DNA of 64,000 nt, from NCBI RefSeq assembly GCF_900200035.1, contig NZ_FZTC01000052.1, positions 183,027-247,026 of the forward strand, given 5' to 3'. The first letter of the stretch is position 1; each line of letters opens with the position of its first letter. The notes below the pieces were generated by a model. The model saw only the letters and a list, made by a program, of their open reading frames with translations. It had not been told where the DNA came from and made no database searches. The position numbers and the translations under genes were made by a program. Shown piece after piece: positions 27,277 to 37,208 of the stretch. Origin of the DNA: Klebsiella grimontii (GTDB lineage Bacteria > Pseudomonadota > Gammaproteobacteria > Enterobacterales > Enterobacteriaceae).

Positions 27277-30200
27277 TCAGCGATCTCCCAGCATGTAGCG
27301 GATATAAAGTCCGGCGGTGCTCTCGTTATAATCGCCAAAGGTGTCATAGCCCACCTGGCCGCCGAGCGTCATCTGTTTATTCACTTTGTAATCCGCACCG
27401 GCGCGCAGCGTATAGCCGATGCCGCTCTTCGACGTGGCTGAATAGTACGCCTCTTTGGCAAAACCGTTGCTCACAGCGGTCTCGAGCGTCTGCTGCCACT
27501 CGGCGTTGGTCGGGAAATAGGCGCTCTTATCCTGACTGTACGATTGATACCCCACCGAACCGCCAAGCTTCATCGTCCAGTTATCATATTTCTCCGTCAG
27601 GCTGACCGGCAGCGACACGCTAACGTAGTTCTGCGGGCTGAAGTAACCCCCTTGCCCGTAGGTGAAGTAGCTGAGGTTTTTCGAGTAATCCATGTAGCTC
27701 ATACTCAACCCGGTCTGCAGCTGACGATACTCATCGTGGTATGGCCGCAGATAAACCCCGGCGTTGGCGTTAATGCTGGTGTTGCTGGCGACGTTTTGTC
27801 CCAGGTAGCTATAGCCCCCGCCGCCGACGTAGAAACCGGCGTCGCCGTCGTCATAGCTTAGCTGCAGGGTACCGCCGTTTTTAGTCACCTGTCCCCAGGT
27901 CTTGCCGGAGTAGGAATCCTTCAGCCCCACCCAGGAGAGCAGGCTATCGGTCAGCGAACGACGCTCGCCGGTAAAAATCAGCGACAGGTAGTTGGTCAGC
28001 TTCGGCGACCACTTCACGCCGCCCACCACGGTATTCAGATCCTGACCCAGCGGCGTGCTGCCGATATCGACGCGATAATCGTCGCCGCTCAGCGCCAGCG
28101 CCAGCTCCACGCCGTTGGCTTTCTGCGAATCGGTTGAGCCGCTGGCCTGATCAACGTTAGGTTTCAGATTTGAAGAAGCCAGATAGCTGGCGACCTGCCC
28201 GGAGTCATAGGTGCCGAGCTTCGCCAGATTCTCCATGCCGCTGCTGGTGGTGGCGTTAAAGTCTGAAGCATTCAGCGTGCCGAGACCGCTCAATGTCTCC
28301 GCCCCCGGATTGTTGGCAAAGTACGTCGTGCGCTCGGTAGGGGTCATCGCCGCAATTGCCGCCTGCTCGCTGGTGGCGGTGGAGATCATATTGGAGACCG
28401 CGTTTGATAGCGGATTCGCGCCATAGCGCCGCCAGGCGTCGCCGGTTGCCGTCCCTGCGTTCAACGTAATTGGCGTCACGGTAAAGTCGAAACGCGAATC
28501 ACCGAACGGCGAGGAGGACCAGGCCAGGGGGGTTTTAATTTCGCTCAGCTTGCTGGTGCCGGATTCGCCATCGCGGCCGCGAACCTCCATACCCCCCTGC
28601 AGCCAGGTGCCGGTTTTTTCCTGTAAGGTCTCCATCATGGTGTCCACCTGGCGCAGCATTCGGGTCTGCGCGGTTTCGACCGGCAGATCGGTGCGCTGGA
28701 TCCCCGGCAGCGTGCTGCCATCGCCCGTCGATACCTGAGAAACCTGCCACGGCATATATTGCCCGTAGGTGGAAGCGGTACGCGTCGCCGCCGGCGTACG
28801 CGAGACGCCGACAAACGGATTATCCGCCGCCAGCACGCCGCCCACGGTCGGCGTTTGCGTGCCGTTGCTGCTCTGTAACCCCAGCAGCCTTCCGCGAGCG
28901 CTGCGCAGATAGGTCATCGCCTGCTGATGATGCCCCTGCGATTCGGCAACGCGCGCCAGCAGCAGCAAACGGTCCGGCGAATTATCCGGCCGCAGCCCGC
29001 CTGCCAGCTGCGCCGCCCGGTCGTTATCGCCCGCCGACAGCGCGACATCAATAGCTCCGCTGCGCGCGTCCTGGGTCGGCGTATCGCGGGTCATCAGGTA
29101 GTCATAGACGACCCCGGCCTCTTTATTCATTTTGCCGCTCTGATAGAGACGCGCCATGGCGAACATCAGGTCGGTATTTTGCGGGTCGCTTTGCATCGCG
29201 CCCATCAGCTTGTCATACGCCGCCGCGTAGTTGCCCTGCTCGCGCAGGTGGTCCGCTTCGTTAATCACATAGCCGTTGCGGATACTGGCCAGCTGCGTCG
29301 GCGTACTGCTCGCCTGCAGCTGCGGGTTGGTGAGCAGCCTCTGCGCTTCGTTAGTCAGGCCTGCCTGGTTAAGCACCGTCACCTGGTCTGCGTAATCCCC
29401 GGCATTGCCCGAGATACCGCCGTTAATACTGTTGCGCACCAGCGATACCGCGGTGGTCACATCGCCGCTCTGGGCCAGCAGGCGCGCCAGTTTACCCACA
29501 TCCGCCGGGGCTTTTGGCGGCGTCGCGGCCATCGCCCTTAGCGTATTGGAAGCCGCGACGGTATTCCCCTGCGCCAGATAGCCCTGCGCCGTCGCCAGCT
29601 GCAGGTTGTAGTTCACCCGCTGGTGTAAATCGCGCATCTGGCTGGTCTGGCTGGCGGGAGGAATTCTCGCCAGCAGCGTTTGCGCCTGCTGCCAGCCGCC
29701 GTTCTCGCTGGCGAAAAGGGCCGCGGCGTATAAGGAGTTACTGCTGGCGCCGGGACGATACGCGGCGCCCATGATCGCGTTCGCCTCGCCGTCGTTACCG
29801 GACTTTTGCAGCAGTCGGGCCAGATCGAGGCGCATCCACGCATCGTCCGGATAACGAGAAACGCCCTGGCGCAGCGTGGCGATTGCCCCGGTCACGTTTC
29901 CGCCGCTGGCCTGCTCCTGCGCCTGCCGACGCAGCGAGTCTCCGGGCGTCCCGGTGACCACGCGCGGCTGCAGTTTTTGCTGCAGGCTTTCCGGCAGCGT
30001 TCGCAGCATCGCCTGGGCTTCCGCGGTTTTATTCTGTTCACGCAAAACGTAATAGAGATTCTCCCGGGCGGGGCCATTTTGCGGCTGGTCGTTAAGCAGC
30101 GCCCGCAGCGTTTGTTCGGCCTGGGGCAGATCTTTGTTGTGCCGCAGAACGTCGGCGCGGAACAGTTTCGCCGCCGAGCCCTGGGCCCCGCTCTGCTGCG

Positions 30201-31329
30201 CCAGCGGCGCGGAGAGCGCCAGCGCCTGGCTAATATTGCCTTGCTTCCAGGCCTGCTGCGCCTGCGCGAGCTGGCCGTAAAACAGCGCATCCGCCGCCTG
30301 CTGGCGCCGGGTTTCAGAACTCTCGCCGCCGAGATCCGCCGCCCGGCTCAAATATTGAGAGGCCGCCTGAAAATCGCCGCTGCGCTGGGCGATATAGCCC
30401 ATCCCGGCAAGCGCGTCAGCGTCCTGCGGATTGGTTTGCAGGACCTGTTCAAACTGCTGCTTCGCCGCGGCGGTATTGCCGCTGTTCAGGTCAGAGTAGC
30501 CCTGACCGCGCGCCTGGCCGCTGCGCCGTTCACGGAAGTAGTTTTGCACTTCGCTATCCTGCGGGTGGCGCTGCATCCAGGTATCGTAAAACGGTTCATC
30601 CCCCGGCTGCGGCCCCATCCACAGCAGCGCCTGGCGCAGCCCGGCATCGGCCTCTTTGCTGCCGCTGGCCATCGGCTCCAGCATAGCGATCCCTTCCCGC
30701 CGGGTCTCTTCGCGCCAGGTCAGCGCCTTACCCAGGGCTACGCGCGGCCCGTTCTCTTGCGGATGCTGAGCGACATACTGACGCAGTTCGCTCACCGCCT
30801 GCGAATAGAGCGACTTGTCGCTGGCCATCGTCATGTAGTATTCCGCCGCCAGACCGGAAGGCGGAACGTTACCGTTAAACATACTCCGCCAGGTCGCCAG
30901 CGCGGCGGGCACGTTGCCGCTGCGCGCCTGCTGTCTTGCCAGGTTTAGCTGTCCCTGGGGGACCTGGGCCATTTTTTTGGCGCTATCCAGATCCTGCAAG
31001 CCGGGACTGTTGGGCGCCGCTTTCTCCAGCCGCGCCCGCCACTGGGCCGCGGCCTGCAGGTTGCCCCCCTGCTGCGCCCACAGCGCCATCAGGTACAGCG
31101 CCTGAGCGTTATTGGCATCCACCGATAACACTTTTTGCAGCGATTCCATCGCCAGCTCATCGTGGGATTTTTCATGCCAGTAGTTGGCCTGGGCAAACAG
31201 CGCCTGTAGCGCCGCATCGTTACCCGCCGCCTGCGCCTCGCCAAACGCGCCCAGCGTCAGCGCGCCGGACAGGCACAGCGTGGAAAATTGACGGGCCGCC
31301 TTATTATTCATTCTGCTGACTCTTTTCAT
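27277..31329 (-). CDS. bcsC: Cellulose export protein BcsC (operon 2)
   Basis: The 1350-residue protein has a signal peptide (about residues 7-34), a longer TPR array than the BcsC of operon 1 (about 40-930) and a C-terminal BCSC_C barrel domain (about 1000-1350). The start at 31329 overlaps the bcsB stop as ATGA; an ATG six codons later (31311) would also give a signal peptide. The chain ends YIRYMLGDR, so the usual final aromatic residue is displaced inward by several positions. The BcsC of operon 1 ends in Trp. It should form the outer-membrane exit for synthase 2. Confidence 0.93.
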   Translation of the reverse strand: MKRVSRMNNKAARQFSTLCLSGALTLGAFGEAQAAGNDAALQALFAQANYWHEKSHDELAMESLQKVLSVDANNAQALYLMALWAQQGGNLQAAAQWRARLEKAAPNSPGLQDLDSAKKMAQVPQGQLNLARQQARSGNVPAALATWRSMFNGNVPPSGLAAEYYMTMASDKSLYSQAVSELRQYVAQHPQENGPRVALGKALTWREETRREGIAMLEPMASGSKEADAGLRQALLWMGPQPGDEPFYDTWMQRHPQDSEVQNYFRERRSGQARGQGYSDLNSGNTAAAKQQFEQVLQTNPQDADALAGMGYIAQRSGDFQAASQYLSRAADLGGESSETRRQQAADALFYGQLAQAQQAWKQGNISQALALSAPLAQQSGAQGSAAKLFRADVLRHNKDLPQAEQTLRALLNDQPQNGPARENLYYVLREQNKTAEAQAMLRTLPESLQQKLQPRVVTGTPGDSLRRQAQEQASGGNVTGAIATLRQGVSRYPDDAWMRLDLARLLQKSGNDGEANAIMGAAYRPGASSNSLYAAALFASENGGWQQAQTLLARIPPASQTSQMRDLHQRVNYNLQLATAQGYLAQGNTVAASNTLRAMAATPPKAPADVGKLARLLAQSGDVTTAVSLVRNSINGGISGNAGDYADQVTVLNQAGLTNEAQRLLTNPQLQASSTPTQLASIRNGYVINEADHLREQGNYAAAYDKLMGAMQSDPQNTDLMFAMARLYQSGKMNKEAGVVYDYLMTRDTPTQDARSGAIDVALSAGDNDRAAQLAGGLRPDNSPDRLLLLARVAESQGHHQQAMTYLRSARGRLLGLQSSNGTQTPTVGGVLAADNPFVGVSRTPAATRTASTYGQYMPWQVSQVSTGDGSTLPGIQRTDLPVETAQTRMLRQVDTMMETLQEKTGTWLQGGMEVRGRDGESGTSKLSEIKTPLAWSSSPFGDSRFDFTVTPITLNAGTATGDAWRRYGANPLSNAVSNMISTATSEQAAIAAMTPTERTTYFANNPGAETLSGLGTLNASDFNATTSSGMENLAKLGTYDSGQVASYLASSNLKPNVDQASGSTDSQKANGVELALALSGDDYRVDIGSTPLGQDLNTVVGGVKWSPKLTNYLSLIFTGERRSLTDSLLSWVGLKDSYSGKTWGQVTKNGGTLQLSYDDGDAGFYVGGGGYSYLGQNVASNTSINANAGVYLRPYHDEYRQLQTGLSMSYMDYSKNLSYFTYGQGGYFSPQNYVSVSLPVSLTEKYDNWTMKLGGSVGYQSYSQDKSAYFPTNAEWQQTLETAVSNGFAKEAYYSATSKSGIGYTLRAGADYKVNKQMTLGGQVGYDTFGDYNESTAGLYIRYMLGDR

Positions 31330-33728
31330 TGGCTCTCTCCCGACTCCAGGCGCTTACGGGCATGACGTTTAAACATGGCGGTCAGCGCCAGTCCCAGAAT
31401 CGATGTGGCGATTAACCCCAGCACCGCCAGCAGTCCGGAATGCTGGTTGGCGTACCAAACCGCCATCATGTACCACGGCATCTGGCCGCTGGGGAACGGC
31501 GTACTGACCTGGAAACTACGCACGCCGTTATCGCTGGTAATCACCGCCGTATCGCCGCGAATACCGGCATTGATGCGCGGTGAATTAAGGTCGTCTTCGA
31601 GTTTCGCCAGCTGATCGTCGCTGCTGGCCATCGCCACCACCACCACTCGCTGCGGATTCCACGGCGAGCGATAGCTGATAAACCCTCGCCAGGCGCTGCT
31701 GGAGGAGAAATAGCGATCGGCATCCACGCCGTCGGAGGCCCAGTCGCCGCTCAGCCGGCGCTGAATTTTCGCCCATAGCGCCGGTTCACGCACGCTCAGT
31801 AGGTTTTCGACCGGATTATAGGGAGAGTCGGCCAGCAGGCGCTGGTTAAACGCTTTTTGGTCAAGCGCGCTCACCGCCAGCACATCGCGATCGCGCAGGA
31901 AAGGCGAATTGGCGGCGTCGTCAGGAACGCCCAGCATCACGCGGTTATTGGCCAGCGCTTTGCCGGTCGAGTTCCCCGAGCGGGCGGCCAGATTCAGCAT
32001 CATCGCGACCTGGGTTTCCGAAGGCCGCTCCGGCAGCAGCAGCGTGGTTTGCGAGTAATCCGCTAGCCGGGAGAACGGGAACGACGCGCCGACAAAGTAG
32101 GAGAGATTCGGCAACAGCGAGAAGTGCCGCGTGCCGCTCAAATCGATCCACGAGTCGTCGGTAATGCGGCTCTTGATCGTGCTGTTCAGCAGCACTGAAC
32201 AGGGAGCGCTATCCTTCGGCACCAGATTAAAATAGAGCGACAGCTGGTTATCGCCGTAAATCAGATACGGCGCCAGCGGGATCGTAAAACGCTCCTGACG
32301 CGCATCGCCGCCCAGGTGACGCCAGAGCTTCTCCAGCGGCCCCTGTTTGTTCATCGGCAGGTTGTTGAGGAAGGTGTTGTTGAGCGTCACGCTCAGCAGC
32401 GACTTGTCCTCGTTAATCCAGCTCTCCGACGGGAAACGATAGCCAATCTGCAACGGAATGGTTTCGCCATCCCACAGATAGAGATCCGGCGCGGCGCGGA
32501 AGGCGACGCGCAGCGGCTCATGCCACACGCCGCTGACGGTCATACTTTGATCCTGGCGGATCAGCTCGCTGATTTTTACCGGCCGATCGGTGGCGATCCA
32601 GCGCGGGGCGTCGTACGGCTTGCCGACGGGAATCGCCTGCGGATCAACCTCCATACTGGCCGTCTGCAGGGCGAAATCACCGCGGGTCAGGCGCCAGGCG
32701 GCCATCCGCAGCGCGGCGTCATTCTGCCCGACGATCAGCAGCAGCTTATAGGCTGGGTTGCCGGGATTCTCAACGATCCGCAGCAGCGGCTTGTCGGTTT
32801 GCGGCAGCGTCAGGCCGCCCACCCGATCGCCGGGGTGGCCGATGATAATGCCGTGCTTCTCGGGCAGGCGATCGCGCAGCGCGTCAAAGGCGATACCGCG
32901 ATAATCGGCCTGAATACCCAGCCACGACGACACCAGCGCCGCAGCGCTAAAGATGTCCGCCGTCGATTTCTCCGGATAAGCGATAGCGATATCCGCCGGC
33001 GTCATCTGCATACTGTCGAAAAACGGCCGCGGGAAGTGGCTTAAATCGTTGCTGATATTGAGCTGCTGGCTCTCCCAGCTAAAGTGCGAGGCGGGCAAAA
33101 TAGTCACCCGCGAGGTGTCGTGAATATCGAGCCGGCACTGCATCGCATCGCCGTCGTTAATCTTAAAGCTCAGGTTGTTGCTGGAGACCATCAGCGCCGC
33201 CGGAATATCCAGCTGATAGTGCGAGATCTCCTCGCCGTCCGCGCCCAGCGGCAGCGTGCCGAGCGGCTGGCCGTTGAGCATTAACTGCAGCGTGGCGTTG
33301 CGGGCCGCCATCTCCGGCGAGACCTTAACCTCCAGCATCAGCTGGGCGTGGGTCACCACCTGATCGGAGGGCAGCGTAAAGCTGGCGCCGCCCTGGTTTT
33401 GTCCGCCGCTAAGGATGATGCCGTCCGGCATACCCATCTGCGTCAGGTTCAGATTACCGCCGACAATCGGCGTTAGCGGTACCGTATCAGGAATGCCGGC
33501 TGCGACCGGCGGCGGCATCGCGGGTAGCGAAGCCGGCTGATCGACGTTTGCCGGCGCGGGCTCCGTCGCGGCGGGCGAATTCGCCTCGGCCGCCGATGCG
33601 CCGTCGGCTTCCGCCCCGGATAGCGGAAAGTTAAGCTGCGGCAATGCGTCAGCGGGCGTTTCCTCGCTATGCAGCGTCGGCGCAGAGAGCATCCCGGCCA
33701 GCAGCGCAAGCGTCGTTAAGCGTTTCAT
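31326..33728 (-). CDS. bcsB: Cellulose synthase subunit BcsB (operon 2)
   Basis: The 800-residue periplasmic subunit has a signal peptide (cleavage after about residue 20), a Pro/Ala-rich linker (about 25-80) and two carbohydrate-binding/flavodoxin-like units. One C-terminal membrane helix (LLAVLGLIATSILGLALTAMF) is followed by a basic tail. It is only distantly similar to the BcsB of operon 1; shared landmarks include NISNDLSHFPRPFFDS and YDAPRWIATDRPV. Start and stop overlap bcsA and bcsC by 4 bp each. Confidence 0.92.
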   Translation of the reverse strand: MKRLTTLALLAGMLSAPTLHSEETPADALPQLNFPLSGAEADGASAAEANSPAATEPAPANVDQPASLPAMPPPVAAGIPDTVPLTPIVGGNLNLTQMGMPDGIILSGGQNQGGASFTLPSDQVVTHAQLMLEVKVSPEMAARNATLQLMLNGQPLGTLPLGADGEEISHYQLDIPAALMVSSNNLSFKINDGDAMQCRLDIHDTSRVTILPASHFSWESQQLNISNDLSHFPRPFFDSMQMTPADIAIAYPEKSTADIFSAAALVSSWLGIQADYRGIAFDALRDRLPEKHGIIIGHPGDRVGGLTLPQTDKPLLRIVENPGNPAYKLLLIVGQNDAALRMAAWRLTRGDFALQTASMEVDPQAIPVGKPYDAPRWIATDRPVKISELIRQDQSMTVSGVWHEPLRVAFRAAPDLYLWDGETIPLQIGYRFPSESWINEDKSLLSVTLNNTFLNNLPMNKQGPLEKLWRHLGGDARQERFTIPLAPYLIYGDNQLSLYFNLVPKDSAPCSVLLNSTIKSRITDDSWIDLSGTRHFSLLPNLSYFVGASFPFSRLADYSQTTLLLPERPSETQVAMMLNLAARSGNSTGKALANNRVMLGVPDDAANSPFLRDRDVLAVSALDQKAFNQRLLADSPYNPVENLLSVREPALWAKIQRRLSGDWASDGVDADRYFSSSSAWRGFISYRSPWNPQRVVVVAMASSDDQLAKLEDDLNSPRINAGIRGDTAVITSDNGVRSFQVSTPFPSGQMPWYMMAVWYANQHSGLLAVLGLIATSILGLALTAMFKRHARKRLESGESQ

Positions 33729-35836
33729 AAGCTACCATCCTCCTGCGCGGGATTGGCCGCAGGCGGCTGGCGACGCTGGCTGCGGCGCGTTTTCCACGTC
33801 AGCCAGAACAGTTCAAACACGCAGCGCAAAATGGTGGCAAAAGAGCGGAACGGGTTATCCTGCGGGCGCGGCGGGTTAATCCACGCATCGGCGCGAGCCA
33901 GCACCACGCGCACCAGTTCGCGGCGGCGGGAAAGCTGAATATTTTCATCAAATTGCAGGCGGATAAAGCGCTCGTCGGCGGTGATCTGGCGTACCGGAAT
34001 CGAGATTGCCCCGGACTGGAGGATCAGCTCAATCTCTTCAATTTCATCCTGCAGGTGACGGTTATCCGGCGCGCTAACGCGACAGCCGCCCATTGACAGG
34101 TCCGCGGTGTGGCTGCGGGAGACAATGCCGCTGGCGTAGTGGATAAGCACCGGGATATCGACGTCAATACGAATCGTTTTTCGCACCTGACGGGTTTCGC
34201 GCGCCACCGCAATCGCGGCCAGCAGGAAGATCAGGCTGTAAATCCCCCAACCGACGTTCAGCGCGATAACGTTCGGGTCTGAGCCAAAGTAGTCATGGCC
34301 GATGGCGCGGACAATACCGAATATCACGCCCAGGCCCAGCAGACAGGCAACGACCAGGTGCGGCCTGACGACGGTAAAGTCGAAGTAGCCCACGTCCAGC
34401 AGGCCGCCTTTATCGGTCACGTTGAATTTCCCGCGTTTGGGGAAAATCATCGTCACCAGCGTCGGCAGCACCAGGTGGAACGCCAGCACGATATCGTAGA
34501 TTTCCCCCCAGAAGCTGTAGCGATAGCGACCGTTCATGCGCGAGCCGACATAGATCGCGAGGAACAGATGCGGCAGCGCGTAAGAGACGATCAGGCTGGC
34601 CGAGGAGTAGATAATATTGAGGTTAAATAGCAGGTAGGCCAGCGGCGCGGTGACAAAGACCACGCGCGGCAGGGCGAACTGGTAGTACAGCATGGCGCTG
34701 AGGTAGCACAGGCGCTGCTGAAAGGTCAGCCCGCGGCCCAGCAGCGGGTTATCCAGACGGAAAATTTGCGTCATCCCGCGCGCCCAGCGGGTACGCTGAA
34801 TCACGTGCACCACCAGGCGTTCAGTAGCTAAACCCGCCGCCAGAGGGATATCGAGGAATGCCGACTTCCAGCCCAGACGCTGGAACTTCAGCGCAGTATG
34901 GGCATCTTCGGTCACGGTCTCAACCGCAAAGCCGCCGATCTGCTCCAGCGCGGCGCGGCGAATGACGGCGCAGGAGCCGCAGAAGAAGGTCGCGTTCCAG
35001 TTGTCGTTCCCCTGCTGAATCGGGCCATAAAACAGCATCCCTTCGTTAGGAATATTGCGGCCAACGGAGAGGTTGCGCTCAAAGGGATCCGGCGAGTAGA
35101 AATAATGCGGCGTCTGCACCAGCGCCAGCATCGGGTCGTTGAGGAATCCGCCCACCGTCGCCTGCAGGAAGACGCGGGTTGCCACGTGGTCGCAGTCAAA
35201 CACGCAGATAAGCTCGCCGTGGGTCAGCGTCATCGCGTGGTTGAGGTTGCCCGCCTTGGCGTGTTTGTTGTCGTTACGGGTGATATACCCAACCCCAACG
35301 TCGGCGGCGAAGACCGCAAATTCATTGCGCTTCCCGTCATCCAGTAAATAGATTTTTAATTTATCTTTTGGGTAATCAATGCATTGCGCAGCGAGCACGG
35401 TATCACGCACCACTTCAAGCGGTTCGTTATAGCTGGGAATATAGATATCGACCGTCGGCCACTTGCTCATATCATCCGGCAGCGGGACGATTTCACGCTT
35501 TAGCGGCCAGACTGTTTGCAGGTAGTTAAGCAGCAGCATCACCCAGATATAGACTTCCGCCAGAAACAGCCCCATCCCCAGAATCGCTTCGATGGTGGAG
35601 TTAAAATGCAGGGTCTGCGTCAGACGGAAATACATATAACGGGTCGACATCAGCAGCGATGTCACCACCATGATGACGGAAACGCTGCGATTTTTACTGA
35701 ATCCCATCAGGAAAAGAATACCGATGCTCAGCAGGCCAAAAATATACTGCTTTTGGCTGTCCATCGGGGTGATCACCACCAGCACGGCAATCGGCGAAAG
35801 CACCAGTACCAGCAACCAGAAAAGCGTCTTTTTCAT
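33725..35836 (-). CDS. bcsA: Cellulose synthase catalytic subunit BcsA (operon 2)
   Basis: At 703 residues this BcsA lacks the 140-residue N-terminal extension of the copy at 18191-20809 and starts directly with membrane helices. The GT2 motifs are intact: DDG (166-168), DCD (214-216), TED (309-311) and QRTRW (347-351). The gating loop FNVTDK lies at 471-476. The PilZ site is also intact (RKTIR at 552-556, DLSMGG at 579-584), so it should be activated by c-di-GMP like the first synthase. It overlaps bcsB by ATGA. Confidence 0.95.
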   Translation of the reverse strand: MKKTLFWLLVLVLSPIAVLVVITPMDSQKQYIFGLLSIGILFLMGFSKNRSVSVIMVVTSLLMSTRYMYFRLTQTLHFNSTIEAILGMGLFLAEVYIWVMLLLNYLQTVWPLKREIVPLPDDMSKWPTVDIYIPSYNEPLEVVRDTVLAAQCIDYPKDKLKIYLLDDGKRNEFAVFAADVGVGYITRNDNKHAKAGNLNHAMTLTHGELICVFDCDHVATRVFLQATVGGFLNDPMLALVQTPHYFYSPDPFERNLSVGRNIPNEGMLFYGPIQQGNDNWNATFFCGSCAVIRRAALEQIGGFAVETVTEDAHTALKFQRLGWKSAFLDIPLAAGLATERLVVHVIQRTRWARGMTQIFRLDNPLLGRGLTFQQRLCYLSAMLYYQFALPRVVFVTAPLAYLLFNLNIIYSSASLIVSYALPHLFLAIYVGSRMNGRYRYSFWGEIYDIVLAFHLVLPTLVTMIFPKRGKFNVTDKGGLLDVGYFDFTVVRPHLVVACLLGLGVIFGIVRAIGHDYFGSDPNVIALNVGWGIYSLIFLLAAIAVARETRQVRKTIRIDVDIPVLIHYASGIVSRSHTADLSMGGCRVSAPDNRHLQDEIEEIELILQSGAISIPVRQITADERFIRLQFDENIQLSRRRELVRVVLARADAWINPPRPQDNPFRSFATILRCVFELFWLTWKTRRSQRRQPPAANPAQEDGSL

Positions 35837-35856
35837 TCAGCAGCCCTGCAATTAAA

Positions 35857-36660
35857 TTAAAGCCCTGACCTGCGAGGCTGGCTATGCACCTTGCCGTCAC
35901 CAATATTGATACCCAACAGCGCAGAAATTTTTTTGGCAATAATTTCAATATCAAAGGCGGCTGCGGAGGATGAATTAAAGTCAAGGATCGACTTCTGGGA
36001 AGCATTCGCTTCCACCACGCTTTCATCACGATGGATGATGCCCAGCAGACGATCGCCCAGCTTTTCTTCCATCAACGCCGTGACATCGCGACTCACCTGG
36101 CGACGGTTATCGCTCTGGTTAATCACAAAATAGTGTCCGTGTTTATGGTTGAGCTCACCCCCGGTCAACCGCTGATTGTCGACGTGCGACAGCACGGACA
36201 TTGAAGCGGTATCCGCCAGCAGCGGTACCAGATGCAGGTCGGCAAGCGAAGTGAGCGCCTTCAGCGCGGGCGAAGGGCCCGGCGGCAGGTCGGCGATGGT
36301 AATCAGCCCCGGATAGTTGAGTAATGCCGCCAGGCCGCGCGTCAGGAAATGCTCGTCGTGGGTCAAACGTTCATCAAAGGACTGCCGCTGGGCTTCACTC
36401 ACGTCGCCGTAGGGCAAGACGAAAATATTGCTGCCGGCGCTTAATACGCACTGGCTCCAGTCATGGAGCTCCAGCGCTTTCGCGACATAGCCGCGCTCAT
36501 CGCTAAGCGGGACGCCAAAATGCAGGCGCAGGGCGTTCTGCACATCAAAATCGAGGGCCAGAACTTTGCTGCCTGCGCGGGCCAGCGCCCAGGCCAGATT
36601 TGCCGCCAGGGTCGTCTTTCCTACGCCGCCTTTCGGTGAACACACGCAGATCAACGGCAT
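35857..36660 (-). CDS. bcsQ: BcsQ-type ParA/MinD ATPase (operon 2)
   Basis: The 267-residue SIMIBI ATPase has a canonical deviant Walker A (KGGVGKTT at 10-17) and a Walker B-like ITIADLPPG. This differs from the lysine-poor loop of the other BcsQ, so ATP hydrolysis is more likely here. It belongs to the YhjQ/BcsQ family found before bcsA in type I cellulose operons and probably positions the synthase. It overlaps bcsO by 10 bp and lies 20 bp before bcsA. Confidence 0.9.
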   Translation of the reverse strand: MPLICVCSPKGGVGKTTLAANLAWALARAGSKVLALDFDVQNALRLHFGVPLSDERGYVAKALELHDWSQCVLSAGSNIFVLPYGDVSEAQRQSFDERLTHDEHFLTRGLAALLNYPGLITIADLPPGPSPALKALTSLADLHLVPLLADTASMSVLSHVDNQRLTGGELNHKHGHYFVINQSDNRRQVSRDVTALMEEKLGDRLLGIIHRDESVVEANASQKSILDFNSSSAAAFDIEIIAKKISALLGINIGDGKVHSQPRRSGL

Positions 36661-37208
36661 GTCGCGATCCTCTCCAGGAGTGATTTCAGTGACTGATCTT
36701 TATCTTTTGCTACCGGCTCTGCGGTTTTTGTCGCAAAGAGATGGGCAAACCCTTCCGCCGTCGGCGCTATCGCCGGACGAGGCTTGGCCGGAGGGACAGG
36801 TATCGGCTGAGCAGCAGGTCGAGAAACCGTCGCCAGGGAAGCGGGTTCAGCCGCGGGCGCGCTTTCCGGCGCCGCGGGCACTACGGCCATCCTGTCCGTC
36901 ACGGGAACAGGCTGCGGCGCGGAAGGCGGGATACTCAACGCTGGCGCCGGCGCAGATGGCGCAGGGGCGGTTTGAACGACAGCGCGCTCCACCTGATGAA
37001 ACATATCGGCAGGAACCCGCTGCGGCACAGGTAGGGAGACCGATCCCCCCATTGCCAAAGAAGACTCTTCCTCCGCGGGAATAAGTTGATTGAGAATAAC
37101 CCAATCCCCTTTTTCACCGGCGGCGGCTTCTGAGGAGAGGTCCTTGAATTTTAGACTGTGTGTCCGCGTCTTTTCCTTGAAGCGCTGCAAATCATCATAA
37201 TGGTTCAT
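36651..37208 (-). CDS. bcsO: BcsO, proline-rich cellulose operon protein
   Basis: The 185-residue protein has a charged N-terminal part (NHYDDLQRFKEKTRTHSLKFKDLSS), a long Pro/Ala-rich low-complexity centre (about 80-150) and a short C-terminal amphipathic helix (SLKSLLERIA). This composition and position, first before bcsQ-bcsA, fit BcsO. BcsO is an accessory protein of unknown mechanism in enterobacterial type I operons. The ATG at 37208 is chosen over one four codons upstream because GAGG lies six bases before it. No membrane segment is seen. Confidence 0.78.
   Translation of the reverse strand: MNHYDDLQRFKEKTRTHSLKFKDLSSEAAAGEKGDWVILNQLIPAEEESSLAMGGSVSLPVPQRVPADMFHQVERAVVQTAPAPSAPAPALSIPPSAPQPVPVTDRMAVVPAAPESAPAAEPASLATVSRPAAQPIPVPPAKPRPAIAPTAEGFAHLFATKTAEPVAKDKDQSLKSLLERIATCR

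Noticed and set aside
29806..30948. 380-codon open frame antisense to bcsC of operon 2
   Set aside because: Shadow of the TPR-coding region; no recognisable protein features.
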